Of a DNA stretch of 64,000 nt, positions 31,758 to 43,400 are shown piece by piece (the stretch's first letter is position 1; the number at the start of each line of letters is the position of its first letter). Origin of the DNA: Coix lacryma-jobi var. lacryma-jobi (Eukaryota > Streptophyta > Magnoliopsida > Poales > Poaceae); NCBI GenBank assembly GCA_009763385.1, contig VDCT01000282.1:186001-250000 (forward strand), given 5' to 3'. The notes under the pieces were generated by a model. It was not told where the DNA came from, searched no databases, and saw nothing but the letters and a program-made list of their open reading frames with translations. A program made the position numbers and the translations under genes.

Positions 31758-33231
31758 CATACAAACTATAATTATGAATTATTTCAATTAATTATAAAAA
31801 GAATATATCTAAATCAACAGCAAAACTTTATACTAAAGCATATGATATTATATGTTTATTGTGTAGATCTACTCATGTGGAGTCCAACAAAATTGAATTT
31901 TTGATTTTATGATTTTTTTGTGATTTACTATGATTTTTCAAAGATTCAGCCAAAATAAATAAAAAAGAAAAAACCAAAACGCTGTTACTGTAGCAAAACC
32001 ACCGTCTAAAACCGCCTGAGGGGTAATTTGACCGGTTTTATAAGTTCAGGGGCTAAAATAGACGGTTTCATAGGTTGGGGGTTAAGTAGACAACCCTTAA
32101 TATGTGAGGGGTTAAGTAGTCTTTTTCCAAATCTATTTATACAGAGTTGCATGCCAGAGCCACCCTTGGTCTCCATGAACTAGGCCCATGTGTACCAGGG
32201 GTCACTCACATGTTCCAATCAAAAAGATATATTATACTAATATTGTATCGGAAGCCCCCTCCCCCTGCTTCCCCACACACCAAGAAAATATGGACTCATA
32301 TTTACAGATAGAATAATTCCATAATTAAAGAAAGGTCTGAAATGAGGATGGACCCTTTTACCCTACACTAAAATACTGAAAGATCCATAGAAGATAAATT
32401 GCAGAAAATAAACTGCATTGAATAAGCATAAAATTAATTGAGTCGATAGAGGAGTACTATTACCTTAATAAACATAAGAGGAAAGTAGGTGACCCTGGGG
32501 ATGACTTTTTGAAATTGTTATTTGTCAGATAAACTTCAAAAGATGGAGATATCTCATCAATCTAGCTAGTGAACCTTTTGTTTTGTTTTTGTTTCTTTAC
32601 TTCTGCTTGCTTGTATTCGCCTCTATATTTTAATATATTCAGTAGGGAAAAGGTAGGGCAGCATCAGCAAGCAAAGTGAAGCATCCATCTGAACTGGACT
32701 CTTGAGGGGCGGACGGCGCAACATCGGGTGAGGTGCTGCTCCTTGCCATCATCGTTTCGAATGGCGGGGCCCGGAGCACGCTGCTGCTTGCTTCGACGTC
32801 GGTTGCTGGCGGAGGACGCGGCAACTGCCATGATTGTTTTGGAAGTTTTCTCCACTTCGTGGAACACTTCTATTTTTTTTAGGAAACTTTCGTTGACACT
32901 TGAAGTCCAGAGTTATAACGCGGCTCGGGTCGGCCTAGGCCGGTAATATAGAAGAATGGTTAGCGCACTTCGCCGTGCCTTTTCCTCAGCGTGGTCATAG
33001 GTGCCTTCACTTCGTTGTGCATGCACGCACAAAAATTTAACGCACAAAAATTTAATGGGTCCAGGCAGTACAAATGTGTGAAATATAGAAAATGCAATAT
33101 TTCAGATGTTTGAAATATAGCATATGTTTACACGATAGTAACAGTCTTCAGATTTTTCATCTCAATCTAAATCTAAATTTATTAGCATTGACCATAACAA
33201 ATAATTATATTTTTTCTATAAAGGACAGATG
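31758..33231. other. AT-rich spacer, no gene seen
   Basis: Right flank of the retrotransposon nest. 31970-32125 contains repetitive phrases (GGGGTTAAGTAGAC, GGGGTTAAGTAGTC) often seen in grass intergenic DNA. 32640-32945 is a GC-richer patch with short frames on both strands; the minus one (32664-32867) begins MFHEVEKTSKTIMAVAAS. I recognise no domain, and cannot tell whether it is a captured exon. Confidence 0.5.
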
Positions 33232-33563
33232 GGAGTGTTTGGTTGCAGACTAAAATTTAGTACCTATCACATTCGATATTGGGACACATACATCAAGTAT
33301 TAAATATAGACTAGTTATGAAACTAATTTGTCAGTCGGAGCTAATTCGCGAGATGAATCTATTAAGTGTAATTAATCCATGATTTAAGAATTGGGTGGTA
33401 CAGTAAACGTGTACTGATGACGGGTTAATCAGGCTTAATAAATTCATCTCATTATTATTGTACGATGGTGTAATTAGTTTTATACTTGTTCTAGTTTAAT
33501 AGATTAAATTCACAATATGTAAAGTGACACGAACTAAACTTTGGCCCTCGATCTAAACACGTC
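33232..33563. mobile_element. MITE (GTGTTTGG-terminated foldback family)
   Basis: The left end GAGTGTTTGGTTGCAGACT and right end reading inversely GTGTTTAGATCGAGGGCC form degenerate terminal inverted repeats. The inner arms also pair (TTAGTACCTATCAC with CACGAACTAAA-type ends; ATTCGCGAGATGAATCTATT; GGTGGTACAGTAAACGTGTA). The text matches the widespread grass MITE type with 'CGAGA.GAATCT.TTAAG..TAATTA'. Confidence 0.75.
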
Positions 33564-34029
33564 CAAAATTATTTCCACGCCTGAACTATAACAAATACAG
33601 TACCTTGTCGTGCAAAATTTGATGTGACATGTCACTGAAATGTACTATAACAAATACAATACGAAATAAATACATACACAATCATGAGACAAATCACATA
33701 AATTAATTGTTGTCGGTTGTCGCTGACACACACTGACCATTTGCATGTGGTGGCTGCGTACGAATGACGCAAGCGCGGAGAGGGCACCAATCCTCCCGCG
33801 GATAGAGAAGTCGTCGTGGCCGAGATGGTCGGGAAGACCGTAGTGGAGGCGGGCATGCTATCATCAAGTCGGAGAGGCAGGACGTGATCTTGGAGCTCCA
33901 CACCGCCGACGACCCCCAGCCGCCGACTTCGAGGCCCACCGCGTCTGCCTCTTCCACGGCGAAAACCTGATCGTCGTCAGGACGCCTGTCGTCGGCTAGC
34001 TAGCTAGGCCGACGTACGTACGTCGGCGA
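33564..34029. other. Spacer with a short GC-rich patch
   Basis: 33564-33720 is AT-rich. 33760-34000 is GC-rich and could be an exon fragment; a plus frame near 33925-33990 ends with EAHRVCLFHGENLIVV and a minus frame runs 33703-33957. Neither has a recognisable domain. Short CGTACGTACGTCGG repeats abut the LTR at 34030. Confidence 0.4.
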
Positions 34030-34596
34030 TGTTGTATGGTGACTCAAATCATACTTAGAATAGGACTCAAGAAAGGTGTGCTATTAGGACTTCTAGTTCT
34101 ACTAGGTCTTGAGTGTAGAATCCTACTAGGAGTAGGACTCCTTTTTTGCATGTATGAGGGCCTTGGAGGGGACTATATAAATGAAGGGGTAGAGTTTCAT
34201 AGGCATCACAACAAGATCAAGGAAGATAACTAAGCCAACACAAGGGGTCTCATCCAAGGCTTGTACGGAGAATTAGGAGTGCTCAAGAGGATTAGACTAG
34301 GCAGTTCTATTGCACTAGATTCTTGTATAGGGCAAGAATCGGTGGGTCCTGGAAGGTCAAGTAGGGTTGTGAGAGAGCGACAATCTCTTATACTCTTTTG
34401 GAGTTGTGCTAATAGAATTTGCGGTCGGCTTCGCCAAATCCTAATATCTTGTCGTGGTTGCTTTATCATCATCTAGGGTTTTCTACACGATTCGACTACA
34501 TCGTTCTTGATACAATGCTAGCTTGTGTCATATTCGCAACATCCTTTCAAAGATTCGAAGGCTGCTGCGCATAACTAGGGGTATCAGATTCTAACA
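34030..34596 (+). repeat. 5' LTR of gag-only copia (567 bp)
   Basis: Contains a TATA box TATATAAA (34174-34181) and an imperfect palindrome TCCTACTAGGAGTAGGA (about 34122-34138). The copy at 36281-36855 is nearly identical apart from a small insertion near 36544-36570 and lost bases. Confidence 0.9.
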
Positions 34597-34598
34597 AG

Positions 34599-34610
34599 TG
34601 GTATCAGAGC
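34599..34610 (+). promoter_or_regulatory. Primer binding site of gag-only copia
   Basis: TGGTATCAGAGC, perfect initiator tRNA-Met type, two bases after the LTR. Confidence 0.92.
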
Positions 34611-34671
34611 CAAAGTCGGATTAATTTGATTTTTGAGAAGTTGACAGGGCTAGGAAGCACAAATTAAGACG

Positions 34672-35384
34672 ATGTCAGAGATATGGAATCAAGTAGAGAA
34701 ATTTGATGGCAAAGGGAATTTCAGCGTGTGGCAATGCGTGGTACAAGATGTGCTAGTCCAACAAGGATTAATCGATGCTCTCGAGGGCACCAAGCCGGAC
34801 AAGATAACTGATGAAGAATGGAAGGTGATGGAGCGAAAGGCTGTCAGTACAATTCGACTGTGTCTCTCTGATGAGGTAAAGTACTCTCGGTAATTAAGGA
34901 GAATTCACCGACGAATTATGGAAGAGCCTAGAAGAGTTGTATATGGCAAAGTCGCTGACAAATCGGTGGGTACTGAAGCGTCAACTATTTAGGTTACGCA
35001 TGGAGGAAGGTACACGATTCGTCGACCATCTAAATGTCTTTAACAAGCTTGTCACACAGCTGATTAGTGTGGATGAGAAATTGAGGAGAACGATAAAGTC
35101 GTCATATTGGCTTCATCCTTACCACCATCGTGGGAGCAGCTAGTGATGAATATTCTTGTCAGGAAGACTACTCTCAACTTCAACGAGACAGTTGCATATC
35201 TATTGGTGGCAGAGTCCTTGAAGAAGCCGCAAGGTTCTTCATTCTCGGTGATCAAGCTTTAACTGTTTCAAGTGGAGGAGGAAAAGTTAAGAATCATGGG
35301 AAGAAGAAAGGCAAGAGCAAGGGACAACGTACATGCTATCTATGTGACAAGGAGGGTCACATGATAAGGACTGTCCAAGTTTGA
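34672..35384 (+). pseudogene. Gag of gag-only copia, with zinc knuckle
   Basis: The ATG at 34672 opens SEIWNQVEKFDGKGNFSVWQ, followed by QDVLVQQGLIDALEGTKPDK and RKAVSTIRLCLSDEVKY, the usual copia Gag N-terminus. A frameshift at about 34888 moves the rest to the frame of 34937 (RQLFRLRMEEGTRFVDHLNV, FNKLVTQLISVDEKL). Another frame (35130-35384) carries a Lys-rich stretch and the zinc knuckle TCYLCDKEGHMIRT, whose last Cys is lost by a shift. Gag would form particles with partner proteins supplied elsewhere. Confidence 0.88.
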
Positions 35385-35680
35385 AGACTATGAGAGGAAC
35401 ATGCTCAGTGGCAAGTGAGGATGAAGGTGACATACTTATCGTCAGTCAACCAGGTACTATTCATGATTGGATATTAGATTCAGGAAGTTGTTTCCATATA
35501 TGTTTGGTGAGGGAGATGTTTGACGAAGGATCTCTACACCCAGCGAATGGAATTGTTCACTTAGCGGATTGCCAGGAGTATGCAGTCACTGAGGTGGGAA
35601 TAATTACATTGGAGATGCATAATGGAACACTTTGCACACTGACGGGAGTTCGGTATATCCCGGGATTGAAAAGAATCTAA
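35381..35680 (+). pseudogene. Protease remnant of gag-only copia
   Basis: The frame contains IHDWILDSGSCFHICLVREM, the copia aspartic protease active site (D-S-G), and ends TLTGVRYIPGLKRI, where the family continues 'NLISVG'. That continuation (AATCTAATATCTGTGAGG) is present one frame over at 35676-35693. Beyond about 35810 the sequence no longer resembles pol; a plus frame at 35812-36276 (MGGATMGDLKNPDQEKEV) has no match I recognise. Integrase to RNase H are missing. Confidence 0.82.
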
Positions 35681-36280
35681 TATCTGTGAGGTCGCTAGAA
35701 CTCCAAGGTTGTGAATTATCACTTCAAGGTGGAGTCATGCGAGTTACTTGCAAAGGCAGGTAATTATGAAAAGTATCGGATTAATGGAGGATACCGAGTG
35801 ATAGAAATCTTATGGGTGGTGCAACCATGGGAGATTTGAAAAATCCTGATCAGGAGAAGGAAGTCGTCTCGTCAACAGCAGGTGCTCAAATCTCAATTGT
35901 GGTCAAGTGCAAGGCTACAAAGACGGTTGCAAAATCTAACAATCGTAGAGGCGAAGCTATGAGTTGTTGGAGGAAAGAAGACGTGGTCGGACCAACCACG
36001 CAGTACCAACGAGTAGGTGGAGCTCGAAGGCGGTACAGACCTATGGCATGGAGGGCCAAAGAGAAGGTGATGTGGTTAATAAAACTAAACAACGATGGGT
36101 CCCTTAGATGGAAGGTTCCGGCAATCCAGCCTGGAACTGACACGCGCATTGTGGTGATGTGCACGAGCCTCTGTGGTGGAGGCACTCTCGAGGTGGAGTA
36201 TAATAAAAAAAGGAAGCCGATTTGGAGCAAATTCTTGGAGGAGCACGATGACTTCAAAGGATTAGAGTCAAGGTGAAGAT

Positions 36281-36855
36281 TGTTGTATGATGACTCAAAT
36301 CCTACTTAGAATAGGACTCAAGAAAGGTGTGCTATTAGGACTTCTAGTTCTACTAGGTCTTGAGTGTAGAATCCTACTAGGAGTAGGACTCCTTTTTGCA
36401 TGTATGAGGGCCTTGGAGGGGACTATATAAATGAAGGGGTAGAGGCCATAGGCATCACAACAAGATCAGGAAGATAACCAAGCCAACACAAGGGGTCTCA
36501 TCCAAGGCTTGTACGGAGCAATTAGGAGCGCTCAAGTGGATTAGACTAGACTCCAAAGAGGTCTCATCCAAGCCCTAGATTCTTGTATAGGGCAAGAATC
36601 GGTGGGTCCTGGAGGGTCAAGTAGGGTTGTGAGAGAGCGACAATCTCTTGTACTCTTTTGGAGTTGTGCTAATAGAATTTGCGGTCGGCTTCGCCAAATT
36701 CTAATCTCTTGTCGTGGTTGCCCCATCATCATCTAGGGTTTTCTACACGATTCGACTACATCGTTCTTAATACGATGCTAGCTTGTGTCATATTCGCAAC
36801 ATTCTTTCAAAGATTCGAATGCTGCTGCGCATAACTAGGGGTATCAGATTCTAAC
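36281..36855 (+). repeat. 3' LTR of gag-only copia
   Basis: Copy of 34030-34596 with TATA box at 36424-36431. Its final A of CTAACA is missing. Confidence 0.88.
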
Positions 36856-37186
36856 GGTCGACACGTTTCCTGTTTCAGTTTACGGGTACACATGCTAATA
36901 ATAAGGATGCATGATTAGTTATTGGACGTAATAATGCATGTATAAGTGTGTGACGGTGTGATGAAGGAGCGAGATCGTGTGATCGATTGTATAATATTTA
37001 AGTATTCTACCGTACGTGATGTGCGGCATATGCGTGCGTGCGTAGTGTGCCAAATAACGCTGTACCTGTCTGTGACTCTGTGTACCCGACTGTTGTGTGT
37101 TTAATTTGATCATATTTGTGCTTACTCTCTACCTTGCCACGCTGTAGCTACTCATTTCTGTTTTTTTCCTAAATAAAGCTAAATGG
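36856..37186. other. AT-rich spacer, nothing recognised
   Basis: No open frame with recognisable content, no repeat noticed. Confidence 0.5.
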
Positions 37187-37188
37187 TA

Positions 37189-37433
37189 CTCCCACTGTCT
37201 AGAAATGATAAGCCTATTTTCCACTAGGGAAAAGTAAAACAAATAGATTTTGACTCTTAATTTCTCTTATATTATATGGACAATTGTAAAAAAAACTCAA
37301 TATCATCTTAGAGAGGCACTGGTGCAGCAAGCCATAAACTTGCATGTAATTTTGACTAATTCTTAGTCAACTTTACAAGTATTGACATTTTCCTGATCAT
37401 CAAATATGCCTATCATGTCGTGAATACAGGGAG
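37189..37433. mobile_element. Stowaway-type MITE (245 bp)
   Basis: It begins CTCCCACTGTCTAGAAATG and ends GTGAATACAGGGAG, flanked by TA on both sides (37187-37188, 37434-37435). The TA duplication and CTCCC termini are those of Stowaway (Tc1/mariner) MITEs. Confidence 0.82.
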
Positions 37434-37847
37434 TATTCGTAGATGGCTTCTCGTGTTTTTAACCATTTTGACCAAAGTAAATTTTCATGTAAAGACTTGA
37501 TTCTTGTAGCGTATGTAGTCTTTTATATGGTATGGTAAATGAGATGTCCAATACGAGATAACTAGCTACTACTCCCTCAACTGTGTTGAAGTTTAGTGTG
37601 TATTTGTGCTAATTCAAGTATTAATGTTGCACTATATATGTACATTATGGTAGTTCACTAATTATACACTTGTGCTTCAAATTGTTACTTACTTTTACGT
37701 TAAAATTTACTATCTATATTTTGAGATGTATTGACGCGGGACAAGAATTCCATAAGGGGATTTGTCCGCAATGGGACGAGGATGAGGACAAAAGTTCCCT
37801 AGCGAACTTTCGCGGGATGGTGGCCCAAATTTTTCTTGCCAACTTTC

Positions 37848-37986
37848 AGGTCTTGTTTGCTGCACATAATACACTTCAATCCACGTGGTTTGGAAGAGAT
37901 TGAGGTGTAATTTAGTTTAAATTCCCCTCCAATCCACTTTCATCCACGTGGATTGGGGTATATTTAGGTTCAGCCAAACAAGGCCT
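37848..37986. mobile_element. Small MITE with AGGTCTTGTTTG termini
   Basis: The left end AGGTCTTGTTTG pairs with the right end CAAACAAGGCCT. The inner sequence has a second inverted pair around CACTTCAATCCACGTGG and CCACGTGGATTGGGG. About 139 bp; target duplication not evident. Confidence 0.7.
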
Positions 37987-38816
37987 CAAGAGGATAAAGG
38001 AACAGGGACAATGGAAGTCATTCTCCGATAGAGAATTCTCGCTGTTGCCATCTCTAATCTTTAGAGCTCCATCTTTTTTTTGGAAAATTAAAATGATAAG
38101 AAGGAACTACTGATAATAGTAACCCCCCGCGGGAGAATCCCCGCCTGGAGAGACCCCCTACGTCCCCTGATGTTCTGCTATCGACGCGTGCCTTCCTGGC
38201 CCCTTTTTTTCCGGCGCCGGCGACACTTTCGTTGCCTCGCCAGGCCTTCACGGAGATACCCAGGAAAAAAAGTGAACTGTGTTGCCGTATTATTTTATAC
38301 GCCTCGCGTGCTCTGTACCCAAGGTTCTTTTACCTCGTGTGCCTCTGTGCGGTTGTGCCTCAATCTTCTACTACCGTTAATTAGTAGGGTAACTGAGTCC
38401 TTGGGTATGGTCTCAATCATATTCTAACATGGTTATCTGAATATACATATATAGAAGGAGCTTTGGTTCCACCGATGTGAGCAATATACAAATCTATAAT
38501 TGTGCCTCGTGGGAGGTTTGCGTCCTCCTCAGCTTCTGCCGAATGAGCGACGCCGTTGCGTTCGTTACAAGCAAAACAGACGACATTGCCTCTCCACAAA
38601 ATCATTAGTCACACTTAATCTATGCACGGATGAAAGGGAATTTAACTCCGATACATAATATATTCCCCCAAAAAGTCAGGTACCTGATAGAAAAACGTAG
38701 TACGCACATATACAGTTAATCAGATCAATCGTTAATACCATCAAAATATTTTGACCTTTCAGGATTTGACCCATGAATAAATTGTTCAAATATATACCGC
38801 CTCACATCAGTCAGAC
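37987..38816. other. Spacer, nothing firm
   Basis: 38100-38260 is GC-rich and encodes only short frames. 38417-38605 has an open minus frame beginning MILWRGNVVCFACNERNG; I recognise no domain and there is no supporting splice or promoter context. Confidence 0.4.
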
Positions 38817-38821
38817 CCATA

Positions 38822-39887
38822 TTTAAAAGAATAGGCAATTTTCAGATTAAACCCAGAATATAAATCATGATAAATTGATGATCTAAATATCTCAGATTGT
38901 ATTGTTTACTTGCATAACAAAACAGACATAACAAGATCTCAAACATGATAACAGGTGTAAGCATAGCTCGTACACCAGATAGATTTAAAAGTAAGAACAA
39001 AGATATAAGATCTAATATAAGCATAGACATTAGATCACGAGCGGCGTACCTTTCGTTTGCTGGAGAAGATGGTGGTGGAGTCGGTGCTGGCTGATCGTCG
39101 ATGAGCGCTGGAGGAAGAGCTCGGAGCAGTTGACGACGAATACGCCTGGATGTAGCGCCGCCTGACTTGGACGGTAGACGACCCGTTGTTGAGACGAGAG
39201 CAGTCGCGCGACGAGCGCTTCCCAAAAACCTTATTCGTCCTCTCCCGGTGCAGGATCGCAAAGACGAGGGTTCCGGAGACCTGGATCGCAAAGACGAGTT
39301 CCGGAGACCTGCTCGCCCGGTCGCTGGTGCACGCAAGCGAACGGATGGAGACGACTAGACGGCAGCGCAAAAGCGATATGAGGCAAACCCTAACTCGAGA
39401 GGTGTTGAGATACGTTTTGGCGTGGCCGATGGTTGCTTATATAGTCCTGTTCAACCGACCTCGTGTCGCGATCACGATCTAAATCGGTTTAGGATTCTTA
39501 AGTCGTAACCGTTTAAGACTCTGCAACTTGAAGGCCAAGAAACCAAAAACTAAAACTGCAAAAGGAGACCGCGCTCCCGCAAGGTGAGGAGTCGGATTTC
39601 GGCGGACCATTCACGCAGGTGCCGCGCACCCGCGCAAGTCGCCACGCCACGCCACGCCCCCCCCGGCGGGCGAGCGAGCGCGCGCATGTGGGTTTCTCTT
39701 TCTCCTTCTCACACTAGACTTGAGGAAGTGGAGAAGACTTCCATATTTAAGCAAGTCTCCTCCCCTTCTACTAGCAAGGTGGGACTAAAGAGTTCCACTT
39801 TACCCTCTGCTCACACATGAATGGGCCTTTGAGATTTATTATGAATTTCAGAATTTGTTAATGGGCCAAGCCCATATAATTCTAACA
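38822..39887 (-). repeat. Copia F 3' LTR
   Basis: Plus-strand right end TTCTAACA, next to a polypurine tract that reads TGGTAGGGAAT on the minus strand (39888-39898). The left end is TT instead of TG. It contains a tandem duplication of a ~29-bp unit, GATCGCAAAGACGAG with following bases (39253-39310), present once in the other LTR. TATA box on the minus strand: CTTATATA at 39436-39443 (plus-strand reading). Confidence 0.92.
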
Positions 39888-40486
39888 ATTCCCTACCAGA
39901 TCTCAAATACTCATTTAGAGTTTTGCCTGTTCCCGCTACTGTTTGATATACTAGTGTTTAGCAGAGACTGTTAAGTTAACTTCCGCCTATAACCTTAAGT
40001 TACACTTATTCACAACTTGAACAATGGACTATGCCTTGAATTGCAAGTTTTGCGTGAAGCAAGTTTTACTCAAGGTTAAACTAGTACCTGGCTGTCAATA
40101 GCCTTTCTCCGTGGGTGGAGCATATACGTCATACTCCATGGTCTCTTCATGAGCATACTAGAGATCACCCTAATCTCATAGACTGCGACGTTTAACAGTC
40201 ATGGCTCATATAGGTATGTTCTTTCAGAATACTCTGTAGGACAGCATCTTTGCTTTTAAAAGCCAATAGAACATATTAAGGTCTTTGCCAACCTTCCATA
40301 CAGTGCCTCATAGCTAATGAGAGTATTGCATCTTCACAAAGAGGGTTTAGAAATTACTCTCCTCAGTTTACCAATAGCTTGTTCTTCCCAGATCCTTAGT
40401 CACGGGATCTCCGATCAAAAAGGTTGGGTTACTACTACTGTAAACTCATATGGGTCTCATACCCATCTCCCTTGATGCGATTTCTA
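39888..40486 (-). other. Copia F 3' untranslated interior
   Basis: Between the RNase H stop and the 3' LTR. No coding content seen. The polypurine tract is at its left edge. Confidence 0.6.
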
Positions 40487-40963
40487 TCACATTCCGTGAT
40501 AACCCTTTTGTAAAGGGATCTGCCAGGTTTTTGTCTGTTTGTACATAGTCACAGTATTACTTACTCCGGAGTTTCTCAACTTCCTGACAGACTTCAAACG
40601 TCTTTTAACGTGTCTTGTTGACTTCGCATTATCCCTAGCACTGTTCACTTTAGTGATCACTGTTTGATTATCACAGTTCATAAGGATAGCCGGTATTGGT
40701 TTTTCAACCACCGGTAAGTCAGACAAGAGCTCACGCAGCCACTCTGCCTCTGCAGAAGCTGTATCCAAAGCAGCAAGTTCTGCTTCCATGGTTGATTTAG
40801 TCAAAATAGTCTGTTTACAAGACCTCCATGACACTGCACCACCTCCAAGGGTAAAAACATACCCACTAGTGGCGTAGATCTGATCAATATCAGAAATCCA
40901 GTTTGCATCACTATATCCCTCTAGCACAGCTAGGTGCCCAGAATAGTGAATTCCAAAACTCAT
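40487..40963 (-). pseudogene. Copia F pol: RNase H
   Basis: The frame contains LEGYSDANWISDIDQIYATS, the copia RNase H start with the first catalytic Asp. It continues with GYVFTLGGGAVSWRSCKQTI and STMEAELAALDTASAEAEWL with the catalytic Glu, then IPAILMNCDNQTVITKVNSA with the next Asp. The C-terminal part (ARDNAKSTRHVKRRLKSVRK) is complete, then the frame shifts near VSNTVTMYKQTKTWQIPLQK, so the last motif is altered. The frame connects to the RT part at 40960. Confidence 0.93.
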
Positions 40964-41873
40964 TGTACCTTGAGATAACGCAAAACTCTTTCAAGTGCAT
41001 GCCAATGATTATCACCCGGGTTGGACATGTACCTACTCAACTTGCTCACAGCAAATGAGATATCTGGTCTAGTTGCGCTCGCTAGATACATGAGTGAACC
41101 AATAATCTGAGAGTATCTCAGTTGGTCTCTAGCAATCTTTCTGTTCTTTCTCAAAGTCACACTGGGATCATAAGGTGTTGGAGAAGGTTTACTATCCATA
41201 AAGCCAAAGCGACTCAAAACCTTCTCAACATAGTGAGATTGCAATAAAGTAATCCCACTCTCATCCTTAATCAGCTTAATGTTCAAAATAACATTAGCTT
41301 CACCCCATCTTTCATATCAAAGCTCTTTGATAGGAAAGACTTGACCTCATTAATAACATCAATATTTGTTCCAAAAATAAGAATATCATCAACATATAAA
41401 CATAATATAACAGATTGACCCCCACCATGTCGATAATACACACACCTATCAGCTTCATTAACAGCAAAGCCTGCACTAATTAAAGTAGTGTCAAACTTCT
41501 CATGCCATTGTTTAGGTGCTTGTTTCAAGCCATACAAAGATTTCAATAACTTACACACTTTTTGCTCTTCACCTTTTACTACAAACCCATCAGGCTGATC
41601 CATATAGATCTCCTCATCCAACTCTCCATTAAGAAAAGTTGTCTTCACATCCATTTGATGAATGAGAAAACCATATGAGGCAACCAGGGAAAGTAATACT
41701 CGAATAGTGGTTAATCTAGCAACAGGTGAATAAGTATCAAAGAAATCCTCGCCTTCTTTTTTAGTATAACCCTTAGCCACAAGCCGAGCCTTGTACTTGT
41801 CAATAGTACCATCAGGTCTAAGCTTCTTCTTGAACACCCACTTACAACCCACAGGTTTACAACCAAAAGGCAA
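40960..41873 (-). pseudogene. Copia F pol: reverse transcriptase
   Basis: Two frames form the RT. The first (41283-41873) holds PVGCKWVFKKKLRPDGTIDK, YKARLVAKGYTKKEGEDFFD, YSPVARLTTIRVLLSLVASY and IHQMDVKTTFLNGELDEEIY, then KSLYGLKQAPKQWHEKFD and LCLYVDDILIFGTNIDVINE, which carries the Y-V-D-D catalytic box. The second (40960-41286) continues with LLQSHYVEKVLSRFGFMDSK and GSLMYLASATRPDISFAVSK. The break at about 41285 is a frameshift. RT copies genomic RNA into cDNA in the particle. Confidence 0.95.
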
Positions 41874-42514
41874 CTCAGATAACTCCCAGGTACCATTAGA
41901 AAGATCGAGTCCATCTCACTACGAACAGGTTCTTTCCAATCATCTGCATCTGGAGATGCATATGCTTCTGTAATAGAAGTAGGAGTATCATCCACAAGGT
42001 ACACAATGAAATCATCACCAAAGGATTTTGCAATCCTTCGTCTCTTGTTCCTCACAGGAATTTCATTGTCATCCTCCTCAAGAATTTCATTAAGTGGTTG
42101 TTCAAATGACTTAAGCGGAGGCTCAATAGGTGTAGTAAAATCAGGAGTTAATTCAGAGGAAAACTTAGCATTGCTACGCATATCTTTCATAGGAAAAATG
42201 TTCTCAAAGAATGTAGCATCACGAGATTCAAAAATCGTATCCACATGCATATCAGGTACTTCAGATTTTACTACTAAAAATCTATAGGCAATGCTATGAT
42301 GTGCATATCCTAGAAAGATGCAATCCACAGTCTTTGGTCCAAGCTTACGCTTCTTAGAAATTGGAACATTGACTTTCGCCAAACATCCCCACGTGCGTAA
42401 GTATATAAGTGATGGTTTCCTTTCAACCCAATACTCGTATGGAGTTGTCACTTTATTTCTGTTTGGAACTCTATTCAGGACATGACTCGCAGTCAATAAA
42501 GCCTCCCCCACCAT
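41874..42514 (-). pseudogene. Copia F pol: integrase C-terminal part and linker
   Basis: The frame reads ALLTASHVLNRVPNRNKVTT, PYEYWVERKPSLIYLRTWGC and LAKVNVPISKKRKLGPKTVD, followed by CIFLGYAHHSIAYRFLVVKS, all conserved copia integrase C-terminal text. The linker after it is acidic (LNEILEEDDNEIPVRNKRRR) and leads to the RT start (DDWKEPVRSEMDSI). The frame shifts near 41880 so that the RT continues in the neighbouring frame. Confidence 0.92.
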
Positions 42515-43400
42515 GCCTTAGAAAGACCAGCAGTATCTAACATGGCGTTCACCAAGTCAGTCAACGTGCGGTTTTTCCTCTCGGCAATCCCGTTTGATTC
42601 AGGAGAATAGGGCAGTCCTCTCATGAATATACCATGTTCCGTACAGAATTCATCAAAAAGTATAGGAAAATACTCACCACCACGATCTGACCTTAGACGT
42701 TTAATCTTTCTCTCTAGTTGATTCTCAACTTCAGCCTTATAGATTTTAAAGTAGTCTAGCATTTCTCTTTAGTTTTAAGCAAGTAAACATAACAATATCT
42801 AGTTGCATCATCAATTAAAGTCATGAAATATCTCTTTCCACCTTTTGTCAACACACCAATTCATCTCACAAAGATCAGAATGTATGAGTTCTAGAGGTGC
42901 CATGTTTCTCTCCTCCGCTGCCTTGTGAGGCTTTCGAGGTTGTTTTGATTGCACACAACTATGACACTTAGAACCTTTGGCAATAGTGAAATCTGGAATT
43001 AAACTCAGGCTAGACAAACGTGACATTAAACCAAAGTTCACATGACATAAACGAGAATGCCAAATATTAGAACTATCATTAATCGTGCCATAAATATGAT
43101 TTACTGACTTATTACAAAAATCTGTCAAAGATAGACGGAACAAGCCTCCGCAATCATAACCTTTACCAAAAAATTGTCCATGCTTAGACATAACTACTTT
43201 ATTGGACTCTAAAACTACTTTAAAACCATCTCTCAAAAGAAGAGATACGCTAACAAGGTTCTTGCGTATAGTAGGGACATGCTGCACGTTCTTCAGTTGC
43301 ATGATCTTCCCCGAAGTAAACTTCAGATCTACCGTGCCAACACCACGAACAGAAGCATGTGATCCATTCCCCATTAGGACGGAGGAACCTTGAAGCCACT
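42493..43400 (-). pseudogene. Copia F pol: GAG-pre-integrase and integrase core
   Basis: From the right: SNIWHSRLCHVNFGLMSRLS with KCHSCVQSKQPRKPHK (zinc ligands H-H-C-C), then LELIHSDLCEMN, the start of the core with its first catalytic Asp. A break between 42762 and 42811 removes the usual 'VDD.SRY...Y' frame. The next frame (42493-42762) resumes YFKIYKAEVENQLERKIKRL, RSDRGGEYFPILFDEFC and GIAERKNRTLTDLVNAML, which supply the second Asp and the Glu. Integrase inserts cDNA; this copy could not make it in one piece. Confidence 0.93.

Larger units (their letters stand above)
34030..36855 (+). mobile_element. Gag-only copia retrotransposon (TR-GAG-like, 2.8 kb)
   Basis: LTRs 34030-34596 and 36281-36855 begin TGTTGTATG and end GATTCTAAC(A). 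A primer site TGGTATCAGAGC (34599-34610) matches initiator tRNA-Met. The interior holds a copia gag, zinc knuckle and protease start but no integrase, RT or RNase H. Between the protease remnant (about 35690) and the second LTR is a ~590-bp stretch of unassigned sequence. I could not find a clean target duplication (GGCGA left, GGTCG right). It would depend on another element for reverse transcription. Confidence 0.88.

Noticed and set aside
33703..33957. Possible protein-coding exon
   Set aside because: No domain, no conserved splice context and both strands open because of GC content.
34020..34029. Target duplication for the gag-only copia
   Set aside because: GGCGA at the left and GGTCG at the right do not match well enough; left unassigned.
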